The notes: a model not told the origin generated them from the sequence alone. A DNA stretch of 39,314 nucleotides from Minisyncoccota bacterium (GCA_937936355.1 CALDDM010000010.1:1-39314), one strand, 5' to 3'; positions 9,180-18,317 are shown, counted from the stretch's first letter. A program made the numbers and translations.

Positions 9180-10253
9180 TCAGACAATAACACCCGCCGC
9201 CACACAGACATCATTTCCTGTATAGAGAACACCATACTGACCAGAAGTTATACCACGATCACCTTCCTGCAGCGTGATATTCATACACCCTGCCTTATTA
9301 TCATAAGAAATGGACTCAATGCACGCAAACTCTGGTCCATGTCGCAGTTTGATCTTCGTAACCCCACCAAGCTCCACATCGCTAATCCAGTTCATGTGCT
9401 TGAGAACAAGTTGAACTCTGCTCTGATCCTCGCCAGAAAAACCATGCGTCAGATAAATAACATTCTCTATAGGATCTTTATCGCAAACATACCACGGGCC
9501 ATTATCAACTGTGACACCCCGCCTTTGTCCAATCGTATAGAAATAATGACCATCGTGCTCACCTAGGTCCTTGCCAGATTCTTTTTCAACGAAACGACCC
9601 TTCTGAACTCCTAAGTGATGACGCACAAAATCACCAAAAGGAATCTGACCCAAAAAACAAATACCCTGAGAATCTTTGCGATGTGCTGTTGGAAGATCAT
9701 ACTCTAGCGCCAAATCTCGCACCCCTTTCTTTTCTAAATGACCAATCGGAAAAAGAGCACGACTCAGCTGACTTCTTTCCATCATTGAAAGAAAATACGT
9801 CTGATCCTTTACGGCATCCGGTGCTTGACGCAGCTCGATCTCACCACCATCTTTATGTGAGATTTGTGCGTAATGCCCTGTTGCAATCATGTCGCAAGAG
9901 TCACCATACTCCTTGTCATAGACCTCCATAAAAGCACCGAACTTTACCTCACGATTACAAAGAATGTCAGGATTCGGTGTCAAACCCGCGGCTACAGCAT
10001 CAATTGTATAGCGCACAACACGTGCATGATACTCTTTTTGTAGAGGCACAATTTCAAGTGGCACGCCCAGCTGCTTACACACAGATTGTGCATAATGCAA
10101 ATCCTCCTCCCATGGACATGATCCGAGGTATGCCATCTCGTCCTCAAGCCAAATTTTCAAATAAAAAGCCGTAACATCATGACCCTGCTCCTTGAGGAGT
10201 GTGAGTGCAACGCTACTATCAACCCCACCAGAAACGAGAACTGCTATTTTCAT
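9180..10253 (-). CDS. mnmA: tRNA 2-thiouridine(34) synthase MnmA
   Basis: 357 residues from the ATG at 10253; an in-frame TTG six codons upstream is possible, but the family starts at MKIAVLVSGGVDSSVAL. The PP-loop SGGVDSS (residues 8-14) binds ATP. The two catalytic cysteines sit in NPDILCNREVKFG and DSQGICFLG, and the family signature YFLSMM, the KKGVRDLA region and the C-terminal beta-barrel (TSGQYGVLYTGNDVCVAAG) are present. MnmA thiolates U34 of Lys, Glu and Gln tRNAs using sulfur relayed from a cysteine desulfurase. It lies downstream of a 35-codon membrane peptide and a dihydrouridine synthase in the same direction, forming a small tRNA-modification group. Confidence 0.95.
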   Translation of the reverse strand: MKIAVLVSGGVDSSVALTLLKEQGHDVTAFYLKIWLEDEMAYLGSCPWEEDLHYAQSVCKQLGVPLEIVPLQKEYHARVVRYTIDAVAAGLTPNPDILCNREVKFGAFMEVYDKEYGDSCDMIATGHYAQISHKDGGEIELRQAPDAVKDQTYFLSMMERSQLSRALFPIGHLEKKGVRDLALEYDLPTAHRKDSQGICFLGQIPFGDFVRHHLGVQKGRFVEKESGKDLGEHDGHYFYTIGQRRGVTVDNGPWYVCDKDPIENVIYLTHGFSGEDQSRVQLVLKHMNWISDVELGGVTKIKLRHGPEFACIESISYDNKAGCMNITLQEGDRGITSGQYGVLYTGNDVCVAAGVIV

Positions 10254-10276
10254 TATGCGACAATCTATCAAAGAAT

Positions 10277-10384
10277 TTAAAAAAGAGATGTCAAAATTGA
10301 CTCACCAACCAAAAAATTCCACATCACACTAAGGATGATGAGAAAAGCTATAAGGTAGATAACAAATTTTATAAAAAATTTCAT
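10277..10384 (-). CDS. 35-residue single-helix membrane peptide
   Basis: A short frame between dus and mnmA on the same strand encodes a start MKFFIKFVIYLIAFLIILSV followed by MWNFLVGESILTSLF and a TAA. It has one strongly hydrophobic helix after a basic N-terminus, the layout expected of a real membrane micropeptide. It begins 38 bases after the dus stop and ends 23 bases before the mnmA ATG, filling the gap neatly. No strong ribosome-binding site is visible and no family is recognised, so it may be chance. Confidence 0.4.
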   Translation of the reverse strand: MKFFIKFVIYLIAFLIILSVMWNFLVGESILTSLF

Positions 10385-10422
10385 ACGTGTCCAATCATTT
10401 TTTCTATTTACACTCCACGCTA

Positions 10423-11469
10423 TCAAGAATTCTCTTTAAGGCTGCGCAAAAAATGCGCAACAACCTCCTCCACTTGCAGCGCATTATCTGCCTTCATGAG
10501 ATTTGCACGTAAACCAGCAGCTCCATCAAAACCATTCGCATAAGCTTTAAAGTGTTTTTTCATTATGGCAAAATTTTTCATTCTATGCCAGCCTTCTGCG
10601 GTGTCTTTACTATGATTATTGCGACTCTCTGGTTGCGTCAAAAACTCTTTTTCAAAAAGATGTGTATGTTCGACAAGGACGCGTAACTTGTCCTGCATCG
10701 TTGGCGTATAACATTCATCAAAAAACCATGGATTTCCAAACGCTCCACGTCCAACCATAATACCGTCACAGCCTGTTTCACTCATCTTCACTCTTGCTTC
10801 TTCCATGCTCTGAATATCTCCATTGCCAATGATCAACGTCTTGGGTGCAAGGGCATCTCGCATCTGCACAATCTCAGACATCAATTCCCAGTGCGCAGGG
10901 ACGTCACTCATCTCCTTTTTTGTTCGCAGGTGAACAGTAAGTACTGGCAAATCCAGCTTGAGCAAAAATCCAATCCAGCCAGGAAGATCAATCTCGTTAT
11001 ACCCAATACGCGTCTTTACACTTACAGGAGCATCCAAACCACCTAACCGTTTAGCCCCTCGCTTTGCCGCCTCAATTGTTTCTTTTGCGATATCAGGTGT
11101 TCGAATGAGACCACTACACGACCCCGCACTTTCAATTTTCTTTACAGGGCAACCCATATTCAAATCTACACCATCAAATCCACGCTCCACGCATAAACGA
11201 GTAGCAATCTCAATATTTTCTGGATTGGAACCAAAGATCTGTGCAACTATAGGACTTTCTTTTTCTCTGTCAAAACGTAACCGATGATCAACACGCGTTC
11301 GACCAAAATCATGCGCCAATGCATCTGCTGATGTGAATTCTGTCCACAGCACTGTCTCAGGTGGCGAATACTTTGCAAACAACGTCCGAAATGCCACATC
11401 AGTCACATCTTCCATTGGCGCAAGCGCAAAAATTGGTGTATCCAGTTGTTCCCAAAATCCTGCTATCAT
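10423..11469 (-). CDS. tRNA-dihydrouridine synthase (DusB-like)
   Basis: A 348-residue FMN-dependent TIM barrel. The N-terminus has FALAPMEDVTDVAFR, the Dus FMN-binding start. GFDGVDLNMGCPVKKI (near residues 93-108) holds the catalytic cysteine. SVKTRIGYNE, TVHLRTKKE, IIGNGDIQS and GIMVGRGAFGNPWFF follow in the usual order and bind FMN phosphate. The C-terminal helical domain (about 270-348) is complete. The enzyme reduces uridines in tRNA D-loops using NADPH. Some spacing, such as AHDFGRTRVDHRLRFDREK, is unlike E. coli DusB, which fits the divergent CPR branch. It is probably co-transcribed with the small peptide gene and mnmA downstream. Confidence 0.93.
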   Translation of the reverse strand: MIAGFWEQLDTPIFALAPMEDVTDVAFRTLFAKYSPPETVLWTEFTSADALAHDFGRTRVDHRLRFDREKESPIVAQIFGSNPENIEIATRLCVERGFDGVDLNMGCPVKKIESAGSCSGLIRTPDIAKETIEAAKRGAKRLGGLDAPVSVKTRIGYNEIDLPGWIGFLLKLDLPVLTVHLRTKKEMSDVPAHWELMSEIVQMRDALAPKTLIIGNGDIQSMEEARVKMSETGCDGIMVGRGAFGNPWFFDECYTPTMQDKLRVLVEHTHLFEKEFLTQPESRNNHSKDTAEGWHRMKNFAIMKKHFKAYANGFDGAAGLRANLMKADNALQVEEVVAHFLRSLKENS

Positions 11470-11684
11470 AGAAATATTTATGTTCGCACACTATAACACT
11501 CTATAACAAAAAAAGACAGACCTATAGAGCGCACCAATCTATGGTGCATACAAGTCAACAATGCAATTTTCACAACAACCAACACAGAGCTAAACTTGCA
11601 CGCGCAAAAAATAAGACGCAGAGGAGAACCACAAATATCCAATATCTCCTATTTTTTTTCAAAAAATGAGGCCGAGGGACAGAT

Positions 11685-11712
11685 TTGTAAAATTCACACA
11701 ATCATCTATGAT
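11685..11712 (+). promoter_or_regulatory. Promoter for the RelA/SpoT gene
   Basis: TTGTAA (11685-11690) and TATGAT (11707-11712) are 16 bases apart. A start near 11719 gives a leader of about 24 bases to the ATG at 11743. This promoter lies inside the longer open frame and is the main reason to prefer the shorter start. Confidence 0.5.
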
Positions 11713-11742
11713 AGAGATATCATTTATCCTCAACGTCACGTC

Positions 11743-13251
11743 ATGACACTTCCAAAAAATACCCATGAGATGCGGACGCTGCAAAGTGTTTTTGATGCTT
11801 TCCCCGTCACACCAAGCTCCCGCGGCAAAAAACTAATCACAAGAGCTTTTATCATGGCTGACAAGGCGCATCGTGGACAAAAACGTGCCAGCGGTGTGCC
11901 ATATATTCAACATGTTCTTGCAACAGCACAAATCCTTGCTGGAATTGGTATGGACTCTCGCACCGTAGCTGCTGGACTTCTTCACGACGTGCCAGAAGAT
12001 ACAAACGTCACACTTGAAATGATCGAAAAAGAATTTGGCAGCGACATTGCACGCATGATTGAAGGCATCACCAAACTCGGCAAAATGAAACTGCGCAGCG
12101 AAACAGACGACTATAAGCTTGAAAACTGGCGCAGAATGTTTCTTGCTATGGGTGATGATATACGCACAGTGATCATCAAGCTTGCAGATCGTCTCCACAA
12201 TATGCGGACGCTTGAGCACCTGCGTCCTGACAAGCAGCAACGCATCGCAAACGAAACAATGGAAATCTACGTACCGATCGCGAACCGCCTTGGAATCGGC
12301 GAGGTACGTGCCGCCCTTGCAGAAAATGCCTTCAAATACCTCGACAAAGAGAGCTACCTCGCAACCAAAAAAATCAGCGAAGAAATTCTCTCCAAAAAAA
12401 GCGCCTATCTCGAACGTGCCCTCGCAGACATGAAAAAAATCCTCAAAGAGGGTAACATCAAACATGTTGACATTCATGGGCGTGCAAAGGCAATCTACAG
12501 TCTGTATCTCAAAATAAAAAAACACGATGGCGACGTGAGTCGCGTCTACGATATCATCGCCGTGCGTATCATCGTGCCTGATGTTGCATCATGCTACGAA
12601 GCACTTGGTGTGATCCATCGACGTTACCGCCCCATGGTTGGTCGTATCAAAGACTACATCTCCCTTCCCAAGCCAAATGGTTACCAGTCTCTCCACACAA
12701 CAATCTTTGGACCAGAAGGGCAGATCCTCGAAATTCAGATCCGCACTAGGCAAATGCATGACGAGGCAGAGCTCGGTATTGCTGCACACTGGCTTTACGA
12801 GGAACGCAAACGTTCTGGTTGGCGATCATATCTTGATCCCCGCAAAAAGAATCACGAAATCTCTCATGAGGTAAAATGGGCAAAGCAACTACGTGAATGG
12901 CAAAAGGATCTTGGCAATAACCCAGATGAATTCATGGAAGGCTTACGTGTTGACTTCCTTCAAAATCATATTTTTGCTTTTACGCCAAAGGGTGACGTAA
13001 TCGAACTCCCAGAGGGAGCAACAATTGTAGACTTTGCATACGCTATTCATACAGACATTGGCAATACTGCAGTTGGTGCGCGTGTTGATGGAAAGATGGC
13101 ACCACTGGATTCTATCGTATCCAACGGACAGGTCATCGAGATTGTTACAGAAAAAAACCGAGAAAAACCAAACACAAACTGGCTCACCTTTGTAAAAACA
13201 TCTCATGCAAAGTCAGCTATTCGCCGCCAGAACAAATCCCCCAATTTATGA
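11743..13251 (+). CDS. RelA/SpoT family (p)ppGpp synthetase/hydrolase, without ACT domain
   Basis: 502 residues from the ATG at 11743. The frame is open upstream to 11596, but that extension is not family-like and covers the promoter. Domains in order: HD hydrolase domain (HRGQKRASGVPYIQHV, then GLLHDVPEDT, with the HDxxED metal ligands intact), synthetase domain (YDIIAVRIIV, GRIKDYISLPKPNGYQSLHT, then EIQIRTRQMHDEAELGIAAHW), and a TGS domain (IFAFTPKGDVIELPEGATIVDFAYAIH). The protein stops soon after TGS, so the C-terminal helical and ACT/RRM domains of long Rel proteins are missing. Both catalytic halves look intact, so it should make and degrade the alarmone, but amino-acid starvation sensing on the ribosome may be reduced (inference). 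yciB follows in the same direction. Confidence 0.92.
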   Translation: MTLPKNTHEMRTLQSVFDAFPVTPSSRGKKLITRAFIMADKAHRGQKRASGVPYIQHVLATAQILAGIGMDSRTVAAGLLHDVPEDTNVTLEMIEKEFGSDIARMIEGITKLGKMKLRSETDDYKLENWRRMFLAMGDDIRTVIIKLADRLHNMRTLEHLRPDKQQRIANETMEIYVPIANRLGIGEVRAALAENAFKYLDKESYLATKKISEEILSKKSAYLERALADMKKILKEGNIKHVDIHGRAKAIYSLYLKIKKHDGDVSRVYDIIAVRIIVPDVASCYEALGVIHRRYRPMVGRIKDYISLPKPNGYQSLHTTIFGPEGQILEIQIRTRQMHDEAELGIAAHWLYEERKRSGWRSYLDPRKKNHEISHEVKWAKQLREWQKDLGNNPDEFMEGLRVDFLQNHIFAFTPKGDVIELPEGATIVDFAYAIHTDIGNTAVGARVDGKMAPLDSIVSNGQVIEIVTEKNREKPNTNWLTFVKTSHAKSAIRRQNKSPNL

Positions 13252-13334
13252 GATCCGACCTCATACACACCCCCATCCAATCAGACACAAAAAGAAAATA
13301 TGGACATGGTTTTTCTAGAAAAAATGCAACATAC

Positions 13335-13916
13335 ATGACCTCCAAAACTGTAAAATCACTCACCTCCTTTTTTCTCCTTGAGGGTGTGCCGCTTGTTATA
13401 TTTTTCACACTCTTTGCTTATACGCGCGAGTTCTCGTTCGCAGTGTTGGGCCTCGTCTGCGCGACATTCATCGCAACAGCCATTTCACTAGTACTACACA
13501 AAAGAATCCCCTACTTCACACTGATAGCTGCAAGCACAACCACCTTGGCAGGCTTACTCACATACCTGAGTAACAATCCCAATATTCTCATTTTTCGTGA
13601 CACGCTCTACTACACCATCTTTGGTGCAGCAATATTTTTTATGCAAAAAAATAATCGCCTACCTCTTAAAGCAATGTTTGAAAATATCTTTGCTATCACC
13701 AATGAAGGATGGAAAGAGCTTTGTAGAAGGTGGGGCCTTTTTTTGATCTTGGCTGGCATACTAAATCTACTCATCGGCCTCGCACTACCCCTCTCTTATT
13801 GGGTTTTCTATAAATCCGTCCTCATCTTGATCTTTTTGCTTTTTGGATCCTATCAGCTAACGCTTACCAAAAAGTATGCCCAAGAAGACGCCAACTCACT
13901 GGGATTACGACAATAA
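13335..13916 (+). CDS. yciB: YciB/IspZ family inner membrane septation protein
   Basis: 193 residues from the ATG at 13335, which gives the usual family N-terminus (SLTSFFLLEGVPLVIFFTLF) and length. An alternative in-frame ATG at 13248 overlaps the relA-type stop as ATGA and would add 29 polar residues; translational coupling from there cannot be excluded. Family features are the five membrane segments, the basic LHKRIPYFT turn, IIFRDTLYYTIFGAAIFF-like middle helices, and the conserved AITNEGWKELCRRWGLFLIL motif near residue 120. YciB proteins act in envelope integrity and septal growth in proteobacteria; the role in this lineage is unknown. It is probably co-transcribed with the RelA/SpoT gene. 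Confidence 0.85.
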   Translation: MTSKTVKSLTSFFLLEGVPLVIFFTLFAYTREFSFAVLGLVCATFIATAISLVLHKRIPYFTLIAASTTTLAGLLTYLSNNPNILIFRDTLYYTIFGAAIFFMQKNNRLPLKAMFENIFAITNEGWKELCRRWGLFLILAGILNLLIGLALPLSYWVFYKSVLILIFLLFGSYQLTLTKKYAQEDANSLGLRQ

Positions 13917-13954
13917 TTCCCTTCTCTGGCAATGGCGAACTACCCTTTTGCTGA

Positions 13955-15298
13955 TTATTTTTTGGTCATGACACGTGTGGCGACATAACGACCAATCTCC
14001 TCACCAACTCGCAAGCCCTCTATATTTGCTTTTTGAAAATGAATGCCACCATATATACGACTCATCCCTGCCTCGTCAGCCGCTTTTTGAAAAGAGTCAT
14101 ATTTTCTTGTTACACCCAGCAACCCAAGTGAATATGTCTCGAAGCTCCTCTGACCAAGTATTTCAGTGAGAACTACTGCTCCAGCACCACTAAATGCACT
14201 ATGACCACTAGGGTACTCTGGGAAGTTTGGTGTTTCTATATAGTTAAACCATTCCACAGATGCTTCAGTCTCTTCATTACCATCTTCTGCAGCCATGCGG
14301 ATCGCATCAATTGGTCGCCAGTATTCATAGTCAAATTTAGCTTTCCACGTCTGGATTCCTGCATCAGCCATTGCAATATTCAGGAGAGCAAAACATCGCG
14401 CCTCCTCCTCAAGTGAAAGTGCGGAATCATTTTGCGTTGCCTCGTGCATGATAATATTCCAATGACCAGGTGGCGTATACGTTCCCTTGCCGTCTGCCCA
14501 GAACTTTGCAATCTCACTCTGATCTTCTGTGCGTGTATCAGAGTGAAGGCCTCCCATTTTTTTTACCTCATCAAACTCTTTTGCATACGCTTTACTATTG
14601 ATCTCATGCGGCGCTAATGCATAGTACTCGGACGATTTATCGACAAATGTCTCCACAGAGCCCCAGTGTGGTAAAAGTGGTGATTCAAAGTATGGTGGCG
14701 TCGCTTTCCACGACCCTATTACATCTCTTATATCATATTCCGCCTGACCCGTCGCACCATCAAATGACCGTAGCGCAACAGTTTGACGAGCACTTGCACG
14801 ACCCACCCTCTGGGACACCCCATGCTCTGGGCCCACAGACAACATCTCTTTCTGTGTTAGTATCTCAAATCTTGGATAAAAATGATCAATAACCACTTGC
14901 GCAGCAGAAGAAATAATCAGCTCTTTATCATACTCCACTCTCTCCGTAGTTTCAATATAAGCATGATATGGTTCATATTCTTTATCGACAGAGTTCACAG
15001 CCTCAAACATTGCTATATGTAAAATTGCCAAAAAACGAGATGCCTCTGGCGGATTAAGCTGCGTTCCTGCAATAATCTCTAGTGCAAGCGCATTCCATTT
15101 TGCAACAACACTTACGTTGTCATCATAAAGATCTTTCTTGTCGTGTGATAAATCTGTCCGAGACTGCCCAATCGTCTTTTCTGTAGCTTTTTCCACAACA
15201 TGTAGTTGCTCTTTTTCCTCTGAAGAAAAATGATTGTATCCCATGAAAAAAGCTGCAGAGAGAGCTGCGCCAACTAAGAGAGCTGCAAAAATTTTCAT
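13955..15298 (-). CDS. Vanadium haloperoxidase-like PAP2 superfamily protein, membrane-anchored or secreted
   Basis: A 447-residue protein with an N-terminal signal-anchor (FAALLVGAALSAAFFMGY). The region VVAKWNALALEIIAG and FLAILHIAMFEAVNSVDKEY match the helical part of bacterial vanadium haloperoxidase-like proteins. Phosphate-binding motifs are visible: KX6RP at K321-P329 (KFDYEYWRP), PSGH at 363-366 (EYPSGHSAFSG) and SR...H at 413-420 (SRIYGGIH). The last acidic residue of SRX5HX3D is Ala424, so that part of the motif is altered. The enzyme may be an acid phosphatase or a haloperoxidase; the sequence does not decide. It converges with yciB, and no clear terminator lies between them. Confidence 0.85.
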   Translation of the reverse strand: MKIFAALLVGAALSAAFFMGYNHFSSEEKEQLHVVEKATEKTIGQSRTDLSHDKKDLYDDNVSVVAKWNALALEIIAGTQLNPPEASRFLAILHIAMFEAVNSVDKEYEPYHAYIETTERVEYDKELIISSAAQVVIDHFYPRFEILTQKEMLSVGPEHGVSQRVGRASARQTVALRSFDGATGQAEYDIRDVIGSWKATPPYFESPLLPHWGSVETFVDKSSEYYALAPHEINSKAYAKEFDEVKKMGGLHSDTRTEDQSEIAKFWADGKGTYTPPGHWNIIMHEATQNDSALSLEEEARCFALLNIAMADAGIQTWKAKFDYEYWRPIDAIRMAAEDGNEETEASVEWFNYIETPNFPEYPSGHSAFSGAGAVVLTEILGQRSFETYSLGLLGVTRKYDSFQKAADEAGMSRIYGGIHFQKANIEGLRVGEEIGRYVATRVMTKK

Positions 15299-15417
15299 GT
15301 GAGTATATCTTACAATTCTTACATGTAGAACAAATTATATCATAGGCAAATCATCTTCATAGCGGCTTTATGTAACCCCACATAACCACTTACCACCTCC
15401 ATCACCTCATCTCCCGA

Positions 15418-16227
15418 CTACAAAACAACTTCTTCAGCCGCAATCTTTTTTCCAAAAAAATCTGATCCAAGCCTTATAAACTGATCCGATAAATCTGTCG
15501 TATAAATACTCCTCCTGCTATTTTTAGTAAGCTCTCGTTCAGTCTTGCAATGTATCCTGAGATATTCATCCAACTTCCTCGCAACCACCGGTCCTTGCGC
15601 AATCAGTGCGATATTGCCCACTAGATCCCCAATATGCTTTTCAAGCATGCCATAGTGCGTACAACCAAGGATGATCGTATCCACATTCTGGTCTGTTAAC
15701 GGCTTGAGATATTCCTCCAACGCCTTGCCTACAGCAGGAGAATCACACTCTCCAGCCTCAACATATTGAACAAGTAACGGACACGCTTGCTCATAAACCT
15801 CAATCTGAGGATCTCGTTTACAAATTTCTTTTTTGAATGTATGGGCTGTAACTGTTCCTATCGTCCCCATGACACCAACCTTCTTATTTCTCGTCACATC
15901 AATAGCCTCCTCTGCGCCAGGGATCAAAACACCAAGAACTTTTTTATGTGGGTGATTCTTTGGTAAATAATCCATTTGAATTCTTCTCAGAGCTTTTGCT
16001 GATGCAGTATTACAAGCCAAAATAATCAACTCACAACCAAATGAGAACATCTTATCTATTCCCTCAACAGTAAAATCATAGACCTGCTCATGTGAGCGAT
16101 CGCCATAAGGATTTCTTGCTGTGTCACTCAGATATAAATAATCATATTCAGGCAGCTCCCTATCTAGTGCACGCAATATATTCAACCCTCCAAAACCAGA
16201 ATCAAAAACACCGATATATCCTTTCAT
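15418..16227 (-). CDS. murI: Glutamate racemase
   Basis: A 269-residue protein with the complete Asp/Glu racemase pattern: the start GVFDSGFGGLNILRAL, then YLSDTARNPYGDRS, the first catalytic cysteine in IILACNTASAKALR (about residue 73), VGVMGTIGTVTAHTF, and the second catalytic cysteine in IILGCTHYGML (about residue 185). It makes D-glutamate for peptidoglycan stem peptides in the cytoplasm, so the organism very probably builds a murein wall. The length is standard. A cysteine-rich anchored protein gene lies upstream in the same direction, 103 bases away, probably as a separate unit with its own promoter. Confidence 0.95.
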   Translation of the reverse strand: MKGYIGVFDSGFGGLNILRALDRELPEYDYLYLSDTARNPYGDRSHEQVYDFTVEGIDKMFSFGCELIILACNTASAKALRRIQMDYLPKNHPHKKVLGVLIPGAEEAIDVTRNKKVGVMGTIGTVTAHTFKKEICKRDPQIEVYEQACPLLVQYVEAGECDSPAVGKALEEYLKPLTDQNVDTIILGCTHYGMLEKHIGDLVGNIALIAQGPVVARKLDEYLRIHCKTERELTKNSRRSIYTTDLSDQFIRLGSDFFGKKIAAEEVVL

Positions 16228-16330
16228 CTCTGAATGCTAATCATTACTGTACCCACCTCAAATCACCGTCAAAATACTTGTACATCTATGTAAGCTCGTG
16301 TAAGTTGCAGTCAATTATCCGAAAAAAGAC

Positions 16331-16999
16331 TTATTTCAATTGTAGAAAACACTCATCACAGTGCAAATCCAATGCGGCATACTCATTAAGACGTGTCCTC
16401 ACGTGAACTACATCCCCAGGTTGAATGTGTGATATATCATGTGTAAAAAAATCTTTTTCTAGCACCTCACCTGAACCTGTTTGTATACGATCACCAGAAT
16501 CCAATTCTACATACCACCCACCGTCAACGCGACCATTGCCAGACTCATCAACAATACCATCATCACCAAGTACCAGCGATGGCTGTGAGTCACGATCAAT
16601 TCTCGTGACAATTCCCATTAAATCTCTTGTACCACTTGCACTCGGTTGTTGTTGCATACTACTGACAGCCAAGCAACTCTCCAGTTCTGGCGTTTGTGTC
16701 CAGCCACAGTCACCATCTGCCTGTCGAGCACACTGCGCACTCTGATAACATGCATAGGCCTCTGTCCATTCACATGTCGACATCATCATCTCATCACTAC
16801 AAATATGACTACTACAACCAGTCACAACACACTCCCCGGTTGATTTATCAGAAACTTTCGGCAAAGGATGAACTACGCGATGATAATCTTGATACGCATA
16901 GCCATCCAAATACACCGAAAAAATGATAGAAAAACCTATGCAAGCTGCCACAAGCATAAGAACAGCAAAAGCAAAACATGAGTCAATATTATTTTTCAT
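16331..16999 (-). CDS. Membrane-anchored protein with an eight-cysteine cluster
   Basis: A 222-residue protein. The N-terminal anchor MKNNIDSCFAFAVLMLVAAC is followed by more hydrophobic residues to about 30. Residues about 57-110 hold exactly eight cysteines in the order CVVTGC, HIC, STCEW, YACY, AQC, DCGWT, ESC, a pattern I associate with secreted eight-cysteine-cluster domains in several bacterial phyla. The rest (about 125-222) looks like a small beta-domain (GIVTRIDRDSQPSLVLGDDG ... GDVVHVRTRL) with two further C-terminal cysteines (HCDEC), perhaps an OB-like fold. Its anchor is closely similar to that of the 142-residue protein at 21546-21974. Function is unknown. Confidence 0.75.
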   Translation of the reverse strand: MKNNIDSCFAFAVLMLVAACIGFSIIFSVYLDGYAYQDYHRVVHPLPKVSDKSTGECVVTGCSSHICSDEMMMSTCEWTEAYACYQSAQCARQADGDCGWTQTPELESCLAVSSMQQQPSASGTRDLMGIVTRIDRDSQPSLVLGDDGIVDESGNGRVDGGWYVELDSGDRIQTGSGEVLEKDFFTHDISHIQPGDVVHVRTRLNEYAALDLHCDECFLQLK

Positions 17000-17019
17000 A
17001 ATACGATTTCTTTAAACTC

Positions 17020-17028
17020 ATTATATCA
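17020..17028 (-). promoter_or_regulatory. Extended -10 promoter of the eight-cysteine protein gene
   Basis: The minus strand reads TGATATAAT, an extended -10 with a perfect TATAAT. Transcription would start near 17013, about 14 bases before the ATG at 16999, so the leader is very short. Confidence 0.55.
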
Positions 17029-17172
17029 TGCACAAAGAAAATCGCATCAACGCTCAATAGTAGCAGCACAAAAATGACTCCCGGAAAGAAAGCCTTATTT
17101 CCAATAATAGCACGTCGCACAACATGCTACTCATTGAGGACTTAATGAAAAAAATCTACTTTATCTATGTCG

Positions 17173-18150
17173 CTAGTAATTATAAATCTTTGAATAGTCA
17201 TCAAATGTAATGGGATAAGCATTTGGCACACGCTGTAGTGCCACAAGCAAGTTGCGGAAGTACTTCACATACAAATTCACATCGATCGCACCGCCAAGCT
17301 TTGTAAAATCTTGTGGATGTATGGTGATAACGCATAAATTTTTCTCTGACCACTCATCTTCACACCCTGACAATACCTGCTCTGGATCAAAGATTTTTTT
17401 TGTATGATACTCGTAAACAGTCGGACCAGAGTCAAAATGAGAGCCAGCATTCGAAGAGATATGCTTAAACGAAAAATCTTCCAAGGCGCGTGTCGCCTCC
17501 TCAGACAGAAGGTTCTCAGGCGGAATAAATGTCGAAACATCAACCGCATAAATATCACTGAGAATATTCTTGCCCTGCAAAAGCCTTTGATACGCCTCCT
17601 CATACTCTAGAATTTCAAACTCAGCAAATTCCTGACCATTTCGAGTAACACGATCGTGATCTAAGCCATGCTGAGCCATTTCAAAAGCGCACTTATTCTT
17701 ATTCAGCAGATTGGATACAGGAGAATTTCTTGTTACTTTTTCCGGTATCACACCAACTACTGTCTTGATACCGAGAGTAGAACTATCGTAGATCATTTGC
17801 TGTACAATTTTATAATAATAATCATCCTGCACATCATCAATACGCACAACATAAAATCGTGCATCACGGGAAACCTTGGAATAATCTCGCTGCCTACAAT
17901 CTACAGATACTATTTCCTGCTGATCTTGATCCTGCATATGTTCTCGTGATTGACCAAAAAGAATTGATCTCAAACCGTAGTGACTTTCACCTTCCTTAGT
18001 CTTTGCAATAGTGTAGAGAGTAAAGAAGCTACCGACTGTCAAAAAAGCCAGAAAAAAAACAGATACGGACTTCACCCACCCAATTTTTGCAATGATTGCA
18101 AGAACAACAATTGCAATAGATAACAATAATGTAATTGATCCAAAAAACAT
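17173..18150 (-). CDS. Membrane-anchored polysaccharide deacetylase-like protein (DUF2334-like)
   Basis: A 325-residue protein with two N-terminal membrane helices (about 1-22 and 28-48). The extracytoplasmic domain shows the NodB-type metal-site pattern: the Asp-Asp motif in YVVRIDDVQDDYY (D105, D106), the two zinc-ligand histidines in QHGLDH (H161, H165), the FIPPE loop (208-212; usually RxPPY or RPPE), and the late histidine motif VITIHPQDF (about 275-282). It should remove N- or O-acetyl groups from a surface polysaccharide or peptidoglycan. It is the last gene of a same-strand series with a GT2 polymerase and a GH18 glycosidase, and an amino-sugar polymer is therefore the likely substrate (inference). 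Confidence 0.75.
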   Translation of the reverse strand: MFFGSITLLLSIAIVVLAIIAKIGWVKSVSVFFLAFLTVGSFFTLYTIAKTKEGESHYGLRSILFGQSREHMQDQDQQEIVSVDCRQRDYSKVSRDARFYVVRIDDVQDDYYYKIVQQMIYDSSTLGIKTVVGVIPEKVTRNSPVSNLLNKNKCAFEMAQHGLDHDRVTRNGQEFAEFEILEYEEAYQRLLQGKNILSDIYAVDVSTFIPPENLLSEEATRALEDFSFKHISSNAGSHFDSGPTVYEYHTKKIFDPEQVLSGCEDEWSEKNLCVITIHPQDFTKLGGAIDVNLYVKYFRNLLVALQRVPNAYPITFDDYSKIYNY

Positions 18151-18317
18151 ACCAACTAAATTCCTTAATAAAATTCCATTAACCTCGGAAAGATGAAATC
18201 AGCAAAAATGATTATAAATCATATCTCCACTGAATATTTCTGAAGTAATGGCGCAGAGCTACAACAGATCGCCTTGACACCTCCCAAAAACCATATTGAG
18301 AGATTTCGAGGTGATCA

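Noticed and set aside
11596-11742. Extended N-terminus for the RelA/SpoT protein
   Set aside because: It covers the promoter-like TTGTAA/TATGAT and has no family similarity.
11833-12525. A 230-codon open frame on the minus strand inside the RelA/SpoT gene
   Set aside because: The composition (Cys, Phe and His rich) is that of an antisense shadow. The plus-strand frame has every RelA/SpoT motif.
13249-13251. TGA recoding as in Gracilibacteria or Absconditabacteria
   Set aside because: TGA ends the RelA/SpoT frame in a sensible place, the conserved Gly and Trp positions checked use normal codons, and no TGA interrupts a gene.
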